This document shows positions 30,437 through 36,124 of a stretch of 36,124 bases of DNA, piece by piece. The translations under genes were made by a program, and so were the position numbers. Position 1 is the first letter of the stretch. The number at the start of each line of letters is the position of its first letter. Source of the stretch: Bacilli bacterium. GTDB taxonomy: Bacteria > Bacillota > Bacilli > Paenibacillales > NBRC-103111. Under the pieces are notes generated by a model. That model was given only the letters and a program-made list of their open reading frames with translations, had not been told where the DNA came from and ran no database searches. Where the stretch lies: contig JAQBPR010000116.1 in NCBI GenBank assembly GCA_028287395.1, forward strand, positions 1 through 36,124, given 5' to 3'.

Positions 30437-30691
30437 TTAATTAAAATAATTTTCTAATAAAATGCTAAATTGAAGGATGCGGCCATCTTCATGGGCTAAA
30501 TGGTGTCCTGAGATTGTAAAGCCAAGCTTCATTGCAGTTTGCAGGTTTTGATTAAATAAGCTTAATTTTTTTTCGGCTATATCTTTTTTATCGAATTGCC
30601 CAATTTCATGAGTAATTTTTTCCGGATTTGTTAACATCAAGCTAAAGGATTCACCGTTCTTTTCGAGAAATACATTATGATTGCTATTCAT
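30437..30691 (-). CDS. hypothetical protein, 84 aa
   Basis: ATG 30691 is chosen because AGGTGG lies 4 bases upstream; the frame extends to 30739 without a ribosome site. The product is hydrophilic: an N-terminal beta part (HNVFLEKNGESFSLMLTNP), then a long helix (KDIAEKKLSLFNQNLQTAM), then HHLAHEDGRILQFSILLENYF. No membrane segment or known motif. It is divergent from the SLH gene at 30785 with about 90 bases between. I do not recognise the family. Confidence 0.55.
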   Translation of the reverse strand: MNSNHNVFLEKNGESFSLMLTNPEKITHEIGQFDKKDIAEKKLSLFNQNLQTAMKLGFTISGHHLAHEDGRILQFSILLENYFN

Positions 30692-30784
30692 CAAGCCACC
30701 TGCTTTCGGAATTAACTTCATATTACTCGAATAATACATAAAATGGAATTGCAGATTTTTTTAATTTGGATGAGGAGGCAGTCC

Positions 30785-31441
30785 ATGAAGGTTAAAGCAA
30801 TGGTAAGATTAGTTTCCTATTCATTTATTCTGTGCTTATTAGTGACAGCTTGGGAAATGACTTCTCGCGCTGAAGCTGCAGCATCAGATATAAAGGGACA
30901 TTGGGCGGAAGGCCAAATCAATGTTTGGATAGATAAAGGATTTATTTCCGGTTATGAGGATGACAGCTTTAGGCCGGACCATACCATTTCAAGAGCCGAA
31001 TTTATTGCTTTGATTAATCGTTCCTTTGAATTTAACGAATGGGCAGAGGTGACTTTCACTGATGTTCCTGCAAAAAATTGGGCCTATACTGAAGTGGCGA
31101 AAGCCGTAAAAGCCGGATATATTCAAGGTTACGACAAGGATACGTTCGGTGCTAACAACCCCATTAGCAGAGAGGAAGTTGCAGTCATCGTTCATCGATT
31201 GCTCCGTTTGGTGCCACCGGTTAATCAGACGATAGTTTCTTTTAACGATGCAAATCTAATTGCACCATGGGGTAAAGAGGCCGTCGATGCTATGATAGCT
31301 GGCGGAATTATGCGGGGCTACACCCAAGATAACACGTTTAGACCTGGAAACTCAATTACTCGTGCAGAAGCGGTTGTAACTTTAGATCGCGCGATTAAAG
31401 CAGAAGTGTATGCTTTTAGTACAGAATCGCCGTTTATTTAG
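30785..31441 (+). CDS. SLH-domain protein, truncated
   Basis: 218 residues from ATG 30785 (GAGGAGG upstream; the longer frame from 30743 lacks a ribosome site). A signal peptide (~1-31, ending AEAAA) and three SLH domains (~34-75, 92-135, 152-195) have the standard GYEDDSFRPDHTISRAEF signature. They align with the SLH part of the 25277 protein. The chain ends ten residues after the third domain (YAFSTESPFI), where the large protein continues. The stop lies in foreign sequence, so the gene has lost its effector region. The anchored remainder may still bind the wall. Confidence 0.85.
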   Translation: MKVKAMVRLVSYSFILCLLVTAWEMTSRAEAAASDIKGHWAEGQINVWIDKGFISGYEDDSFRPDHTISRAEFIALINRSFEFNEWAEVTFTDVPAKNWAYTEVAKAVKAGYIQGYDKDTFGANNPISREEVAVIVHRLLRLVPPVNQTIVSFNDANLIAPWGKEAVDAMIAGGIMRGYTQDNTFRPGNSITRAEAVVTLDRAIKAEVYAFSTESPFI

Positions 31442-31529
31442 GCAATGAAACCGTAACCTTTGTTCCTTCGTCCAGCTTACTTGTTATAAGAATCGTGCCT
31501 TGATGTAATTGGACGATATGTTTGCACGA
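31434..31529 (-). pseudogene. histidine-kinase C-terminal remnant
   Basis: The minus strand reads SCKHIVQLHQGTILITSKLDEGTKVTVSLPK followed by TAA (motifs: HIVQLHQG, LDEGTKVTVSLP). This is the last ~30 residues of a HATPase_c domain of a sensor histidine kinase. An in-frame stop lies just upstream. Its stop codon overlaps the end of the truncated SLH gene. Confidence 0.6.
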
Positions 31530-31536
31530 TATTGTT

Positions 31537-31638
31537 CAAATTATCACCAACCCTGCACAACAAATAGACGTAAATCACGATGAAACTTTCAATCGAGATG
31601 ATATTTCTATTTTATTGGATCAGATTTCAATTCATTAA
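31537..31638 (+). pseudogene. dockerin-like C-terminal remnant
   Basis: The plus strand reads QIITNPAQQIDVNHDETFNR then DDISILLDQISIH and TAA at 31636-31638. D.NHD.....DD...L is the calcium-loop/helix pattern of dockerin type I repeats, as in the tails of the 32290 and 34138 products. No start codon precedes it. It is probably the lost end of a surface-protein gene, possibly the truncated SLH gene. Confidence 0.5.
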
Positions 31639-31662
31639 AGAAGATTTGTTTAATTATATAGA

Positions 31663-31696
31663 GACTGTTGAGCATAAATCCTCAATGGTCTTTTTT
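31663..31696 (+). terminator. intrinsic terminator after the dockerin remnant
   Basis: GACTGTTGAG pairs with CTCAATGGTC (two G:U pairs), followed by TTTTTT. The 31442-31831 gap otherwise holds the two remnants and the gerE leader. Confidence 0.65.
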
Positions 31697-31831
31697 AATT
31701 AAATTGATTCGCGATTTTCGCCCATTTTTTGATGAAAACGCACCATAAAGGGGTACACATCATAGTATGAATTTGACTGTATCCCTTTACCCTATAACCC
31801 ACATTAATCCCGAGCAAGGAGGGGTGACACA

Positions 31832-32056
31832 TTGAAGGGTAGCGACCATAAAAGTAAGTTTTTATTAACACATCGTGAACGCGAAGTCTTCGAACTGCTT
31901 GTACAAGACAAGACTACAAAGGATATTGCGCAGCTATTATTTATTAGCGAAAAAACAGTGCGGAATCATATATCCAATGTAATGCAAAAGTTAAACGTAA
32001 AAGGTCGTTCACAAGCGGTTGTCGAGCTAATCAAGCTTGGGGAGTTGAAAATCTGA
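31832..32056 (+). CDS. gerE: GerE, late sporulation LuxR-type regulator
   Basis: 74 residues, TTG start at 31832 with GGAGGGG upstream, the same length as GerE of B. subtilis. The sequence is nearly that of GerE throughout: LLTHREREVFELLVQDKTTK, then LFISEKTVRNHISNVMQKLN and KGRSQAVVEL. It is only a LuxR-type HTH without a receiver domain. GerE works in the mother cell late in sporulation. It activates or represses coat genes transcribed by sigma-K RNA polymerase. The nearby coat-kinase and surface genes are possible targets, but no GerE box was established. Confidence 0.95.
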   Translation: MKGSDHKSKFLLTHREREVFELLVQDKTTKDIAQLLFISEKTVRNHISNVMQKLNVKGRSQAVVELIKLGELKI

Positions 32057-32070
32057 ATGAAACACAAACA

Positions 32071-32119
32071 AACCTTCTTCGAAAGCGCCTTCCACAGGCA
32101 GCCGAAGGAAGGTTTTTTT
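32071..32119 (+). terminator. intrinsic terminator after gerE
   Basis: AACCTTCTTCG (32071-32081) pairs with CGAAGGAAGGTT (32103-32114) with one bulge, followed by TTTTTTT. Confidence 0.75.
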
Positions 32120-32289
32120 GATGTTTTTTAAACGATTTACAAAGTGTCTTTAATTTAACGTAAGAAATGAAAAAGTCTGTACCGGAATTATATGTTTTAA
32201 TTACTGTTTTAATAGTGACAATTGTAATTTTATATGAGATTATTATTTTCAAAGCACAGTTTATAAGATTTTTTATTAGGAGGGACTTT

Positions 32290-34023
32290 ATGTTTAAAGG
32301 TAAGGATTATAATTTCACACCTTTTTTTAAAATAGGATGTATTTTATTGTTTTTTGCTATATTTCTAGTGGTCCAAGCTCGGCATATCTATGCGCAAAAT
32401 GCGGCTGATACTATAATTAGTATTAGTCCAACTTCAACAACGTTGGGTGAAAATGTATCTTTTAGTGCTTCAGTAACTGATACGACATTAGGGGGCAGTA
32501 CACCTACAGGAACAGTGACTTATATGGATGGAAGCAACGAAATAGGCTCATCGACACTAAGTGAAACAACGCCAACAGTTAATGAAAATTACCCGCTTAC
32601 TCCCCCCTCTATTCCGTCAGGCTTGAAAGTAACTTGTGGTACATCTTGTCCAATTCTTGATTGGGGAGTTTATTCATTTTGGATATTCAGCTATATTGAT
32701 AATCGTACTTCATATGAGATTGTTGCTTATGATTCTTCAGGGAATATAGTGCGCCAATGGGAACAAACGGGGGACCGCTATATGTCCGATATTACAGTTG
32801 ATTCCTCTGCTAAAACGATCACTTTTTTAGGACAAGCTGGTAACCTCGCAGTTGGATGGACTTCATTTAATAATGCGAACTCACAAACTTCATTTTCTAC
32901 AACAACTTTATCAGTTGGCGAACATGCGATTACTGCTGTTTATTCAGGAGATAGCAATCACACAGGGAGTACTTCAAGCGTAGTTACACATACGGTTAAT
33001 AAAGCGGCAACGACAGCAGCGTTAACATCTGCGACAAACCCATCCTCGTATTTAGGCAGCGTAACGTACACCGCGACGGTTAGTTCATCGGCAGGCGGAA
33101 CGGCAAGCGGCACCGTAACTTTCATGGATGGCGACGTAAGTATAGGGACGGAAACATTGTCAAGCGGGGTTGCCACATTCTCGACAACAGCGCTATCAAC
33201 AGGATCACACAGCCTTACTGCAGTTTACGCAGGAGATAGCAATTACGCGACAAGCACTTCAAGTGTATTAAGTCAGACAGTGAATCAGGCCGCAACAACG
33301 GTTGAGTTAACGTCATCATCGTCCACTTCCACGTATAGTGGAGAAGTAACGTTAACTGCGACGGTAAGTTCAATAGCTGGGGGTACAGCAACAGGAACCG
33401 TCACCTTCATGGACGGAAGTGAGAGCATTGGAACGGGAACGCTGACGAATGGCATTGCTACACTCGCGACAACTGTACTATTGGCAGGGAGCCATGATAT
33501 AACTGCGGTGTATGTGGGAGATAACAATTACGCGACAAGCACTTCAAGTGTATTGAGCCAGACGGTGAATCAGGCCGCAACAACGGTGGCGTTAAAAGCA
33601 TCAACAAACCCTTCTATGTATTTGAGTAACGTAACTTTCACGGCGATGGTAAGTGCATCCGCAGGCGGAACGGCAAGCGGCACCGTAACTTTCATGGATG
33701 GTGACATAAGTATAGGGACGGCCACATTAACTGTCGGAGAGGCCACATACTCGACAAAAATGCTGTCGGCAGGGACTCACAATATAACAGCGGTCTATGC
33801 AGGAGATAGTAATTATATTTCGAATTCTTCTGAATCAATTTCGCAACTAGTGCTAGATATTGATTTATTAGATATGAATAACGATCATGAGATTCATATT
33901 GATGATATTTTAAAAATCTTATTTAACGGAACTGATTTGGGAAAAGATTTTAATCATGATGGAATTTATGATAATAAAGATCTCATTCTTATGCTTCACT
34001 TTATTTCGCCAGTAGTGATTTGA
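32290..34023 (+). CDS. secreted Ig-like repeat protein with dockerin-like tail
   Basis: 578 residues from ATG 32290, 7 bases after AGGAGGGA; an upstream in-frame ATG at 32167 lacks a ribosome site. Signal peptide ~1-35 (ending IYAQNA). Bacterial Ig-like units of 95 residues (Big_3_5 type) carry the signature GTVTFMDG...LSAGSHNITAVYAGDSNY. The first unit is interrupted by ~110 residues (LKVTCGTSCPILDWGVYSFW onward). Three full copies follow. The tail (~525-575) has two calcium-type loops: LDMNNDHEIHIDDILKIL and DFNHDGIYDNKDLILML. A non-enzymatic surface or matrix protein is most likely. Confidence 0.85.
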   Translation: MFKGKDYNFTPFFKIGCILLFFAIFLVVQARHIYAQNAADTIISISPTSTTLGENVSFSASVTDTTLGGSTPTGTVTYMDGSNEIGSSTLSETTPTVNENYPLTPPSIPSGLKVTCGTSCPILDWGVYSFWIFSYIDNRTSYEIVAYDSSGNIVRQWEQTGDRYMSDITVDSSAKTITFLGQAGNLAVGWTSFNNANSQTSFSTTTLSVGEHAITAVYSGDSNHTGSTSSVVTHTVNKAATTAALTSATNPSSYLGSVTYTATVSSSAGGTASGTVTFMDGDVSIGTETLSSGVATFSTTALSTGSHSLTAVYAGDSNYATSTSSVLSQTVNQAATTVELTSSSSTSTYSGEVTLTATVSSIAGGTATGTVTFMDGSESIGTGTLTNGIATLATTVLLAGSHDITAVYVGDNNYATSTSSVLSQTVNQAATTVALKASTNPSMYLSNVTFTAMVSASAGGTASGTVTFMDGDISIGTATLTVGEATYSTKMLSAGTHNITAVYAGDSNYISNSSESISQLVLDIDLLDMNNDHEIHIDDILKILFNGTDLGKDFNHDGIYDNKDLILMLHFISPVVI

Positions 34024-34100
34024 ATAATTTAAAAAACTTTTAGTGTAAGCCACTAACCGCTGCTGCGGATACACTTATTTTAAATGTATCGAAATCAAGC

Positions 34101-34134
34101 GACCCCCTCCTCTCACAAGGTGGGGGCCATTTTA
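34101..34134 (+). terminator. intrinsic terminator between convergent surface genes
   Basis: ACCCCCTC pairs with GGTGGGGG(C), followed by ATTTTATG. It lies 80 bases after the Ig-protein stop and just before the end of the convergent gene. Confidence 0.55.
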
Positions 34135-34137
34135 TGC

Positions 34138-35427
34138 TTACGAAGCAGACATAGGCATGATTTGTTTTAAAAGAATCTGTATATCAGTATTGTCAGGAAT
34201 TCCATCATGATTGATATCTTTTAATGATGAATTGCCGGAAAGAAGTAAGACCAGATCATCGATCCCGATCCTTTGATCATTGTTCAAATCCAATTGGCTG
34301 AATGGTATTAAGGGTATGTTATCAATTTCTGAACTCAAGTCTCCTTGATTGGTTTTGAATGCGTCCTTTAGTAACTTCACCTGAAAGGAAGCAATGTCCC
34401 CTGAGAGTGGTGCAGTAAGAGTGATGCTGATGGTGTTATCCAACTCATTTTGAGAAACGGACGAAATGGTGGAAGGGACATTTGAGCCGTTGTTTACCAT
34501 GAAATTCGCAGCATCTATTATATAGGAAGTATCTAGAATGTTGGAAACATAGAGCGTTATGACATCGCCTGCTTTGTTGCTGAATGCGGAGTAGAAGCTT
34601 TCAAGCGGTACCACAGATGACTCAAAAGTACTTATAGCGGAATTTAAGACAGCTTCTGCAGCATCCAAGGTCGTTTGACCCACATTTGTACCATCCGCGA
34701 CTTCTCTTGCAACTCCAATCGCTGCAGCTAAAGCTGCTTTGGCGCCTGGACTATATTGACCTGCAAGTGTCCCCTCATCTGCTGCATTATTAATTACATT
34801 TGCTGCAGCTATTGTGCTTACTAAGGAGTGATTATACACTTCAAGCTCAACAATTCCACTGTAATTTTCATGATTTACAACTGAAAAGTCATTTGTAAAT
34901 ACGACTCTTAATTTTTCGGATACGACTGTATCAAAATCCACCGTATTTAAAGTGTTCATAGGTGTTGCAAGCGTATTTACAGAGGCCGCAGGTGTTTCGG
35001 GAGTTTTTGTTTGGTGTTCTGTATCTACCCAAACATTACCATTCCAATATTGGATATCATAGCTTGCTGGAGGTTGCACACCACCATCACCACCGTCATT
35101 ATAAAGGTATAATTTTACCTGGTTAAAAGATGTAGGCAAACCAAAATCAATAACCAACCAATCATTATTATTCGGGGAACCCCAATCGGTCCATCGGTCA
35201 TTAAAACTATTGTAGGAGAAATTGCCATCAACCGCACTCCAAAGAGTGCCTATTGTGTAGGATGCATAAACATACGAGCATACTGTCTTATCTGAATTTG
35301 GATTTAATGCAAGATTTGGTTCACTCATGGCATGAACCCTGTTTGAAGTAGAAAATAGGAATAGAATAATTGCAAACGTAAAAAGTACCAGCATCACAGT
35401 TTTTTTAAACACGACATTGATCGACAT
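34138..35427 (-). CDS. secreted discoidin/FIVAR protein with dockerin-like tail
   Basis: 429 residues. ATG 35427 is chosen because GGGGAGGGA lies 7 bases upstream; the frame extends to 35595 without such a site. Signal peptide ~1-33 (ending NRVHA). An F5/8 type C (discoidin) domain (~37-190) has NLALN, WSAVDGN, DWLVIDFGLPTSFNQVKLY and the C-terminal LEVY. A FIVAR module follows (~195-270, GQYSPGAKAALAAAI). A beta domain (~275-375, SFYSAFSNKAGDVITLYVSN) precedes two dockerin-like loops (LDLNNDQRIGIDDLVLLL and DINHDGIPDNTDIQILL). Carbohydrate or wall binding is likely. No catalytic domain is seen. Confidence 0.85.
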   Translation of the reverse strand: MSINVVFKKTVMLVLFTFAIILFLFSTSNRVHAMSEPNLALNPNSDKTVCSYVYASYTIGTLWSAVDGNFSYNSFNDRWTDWGSPNNNDWLVIDFGLPTSFNQVKLYLYNDGGDGGVQPPASYDIQYWNGNVWVDTEHQTKTPETPAASVNTLATPMNTLNTVDFDTVVSEKLRVVFTNDFSVVNHENYSGIVELEVYNHSLVSTIAAANVINNAADEGTLAGQYSPGAKAALAAAIGVAREVADGTNVGQTTLDAAEAVLNSAISTFESSVVPLESFYSAFSNKAGDVITLYVSNILDTSYIIDAANFMVNNGSNVPSTISSVSQNELDNTISITLTAPLSGDIASFQVKLLKDAFKTNQGDLSSEIDNIPLIPFSQLDLNNDQRIGIDDLVLLLSGNSSLKDINHDGIPDNTDIQILLKQIMPMSAS

Positions 35428-35736
35428 ATAAATCCCTCCCCGTGTCTGGTAATTACCATAAAATCTAATTAGAAATAATTTTCGAGTCGATCGAATGTCA
35501 ATCTTTCCCATTATAAAGTATCTCCGTTCTTCAAGCGATGATTTATTGCTGCTAAACGGGAGGTTCACCTGCTCAGGCTTGAAATTTATTTTCATCTTAG
35601 TTGTTAGACAAGTCCATTCATTTTCCGCTTATCAGACTACCCTCATTATAAATAAATCTAATGACCAAACCTAGATGAAGAAGTTCACTAGCAGAGCCGT
35701 ATTTCGGTCATTTATCGACATTATTTTCAAATTCAT

Positions 35737-35764
35737 ATGACTAAAGTCATGTTTGTGGTAAAAT
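35737..35764 (+). promoter_or_regulatory. candidate promoter with palindrome
   Basis: ATGACT-AA-AGTCAT (35737-35750) is a perfect dyad. ATGACT may be the -35 and TAAAAT (35759-35764) the -10, 16 bases apart. It precedes the small membrane-protein gene by about 75 bases. The 35428-35838 gap otherwise shows nothing. Confidence 0.4.
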
Positions 35765-35838
35765 AGGGATGGTAAATATTTCATTCATGTGAGGGTTGTC
35801 ATCTTATTGCTCCACACGACTGAATACGAAATAGACAC

Positions 35839-36003
35839 ATGGGCAATAGGAGAAAGCAACCAAGTTTTTTAAAAGAGATGATTAGAAAACATGTAAAGGT
35901 AAAAAAGCAAAGAAAGGTATTAAGATTCATTTTTCTGTACTTCCTTATCCTGTTTGTTGTCATAGGAATTGTTCGTTTTTTAAGTCAAGTTAATGCCAAT
36001 TAA
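35839..36003 (+). CDS. small single-pass membrane protein, 54 aa
   Basis: ATG 35839, TAA 36001-36003. The N-terminal ~30 residues are strongly basic (RRKQPSFLKEMIRKHVKVKK), followed by one membrane segment of about 20 residues (FIFLYFLILFVVIGIVRFL). The polar end is SQVNAN. The ribosome site is weak. The charge rule predicts an inside N-terminus. The family is not recognised; small basic membrane peptides of this kind are often stress or sporulation related. The last 120 bases of the window show no gene. Confidence 0.5.
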   Translation: MGNRRKQPSFLKEMIRKHVKVKKQRKVLRFIFLYFLILFVVIGIVRFLSQVNAN

Positions 36004-36124
36004 GGAAATCCAATAATGGCTTTGATTTACCCACGCCTCGTTGAATTTCGAACTATTTTTGGCGATTGCTATTAAGTTAACTGTCGATTAAGACGATATT
36101 ATTGTATATAATTTAGAAACAACT

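Noticed and set aside
1-36124. tRNA or rRNA genes
   Set aside because: No cloverleaf with TTCGA-type T-loop or rRNA conserved stretch was noticed on either strand; a covariance scan was not possible.

Overview
The window looks like a chromosome segment of an endospore-forming, low-GC Gram-positive bacterium, most likely Paenibacillus or a close relative. The evidence is a GerE regulator, two CotS/YsxE-type coat kinases, two YrzF-like mini-kinases, several SLH-domain surface proteins, a class 1B SpeD and a FapR-type operator upstream of a KAS III gene. Strong AGGAGG ribosome sites and frequent TTG/GTG starts agree. The genus is an inference; no rRNA or core marker gene is present.

Left third (1-10,800), accessory DNA. 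Gene remnants (an XRE-type HTH without a start codon and short C-terminal fragments) are followed by three consecutive cargo modules. These are an AraC/GyrI regulator split by a one-base shift, a TetR plus SDR dehydrogenase pair, and a 6.7-kb island of visibly higher G+C. The island holds three small unknown proteins, an EcsC-like protein, a P4-type helicase/primase interrupted by an in-frame TGA, and a large serine recombinase. Each module boundary carries a directly repeated 16-bp motif (consensus AYTTRTGRTAYGGTTC; four copies at 639, 1944, 3822 and 10500). I read this as an attachment-site array made by repeated integration at one locus. The island has no capsid or conjugation genes, so it resembles a satellite or minimal integrative element. 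Two related GGGCG-rich non-coding stretches flank its replication gene and could be origin sequences.

Middle (10,800-25,000), a sporulation and polyamine neighbourhood. Three tandem small helical proteins precede two CotS-like kinases. A LysM-NlpC/P60 hydrolase, two divergent spermidine-synthase-like proteins, a MetK paralogue, SpeD, a wrecked acireductone dioxygenase, an ArsB/NhaD-type permease, a DUF2642-like repeat protein, two mini-kinases that I cannot match to an HRD motif, a PfkB kinase and a FabH follow. MetK, SpeD and an aminopropyltransferase together would make S-adenosylmethionine, decarboxylate it and transfer aminopropyl groups. The dioxygenase relic belongs to recycling of the methylthioadenosine by-product. 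The link to sporulation comes from neighbours, not from a proven promoter.

Right third (25,000-36,124), cell surface. There is a 1,198-residue SLH protein with four ~120-residue repeats and FIVAR modules, a Ste24-type M48 protease, a truncated SLH protein followed by relics of a histidine kinase and a dockerin-like tail, GerE, a 95-residue-repeat Ig-like protein and a discoidin/FIVAR protein. The last two both end in dockerin-like EF-hand pairs. A 54-residue membrane protein closes the window.
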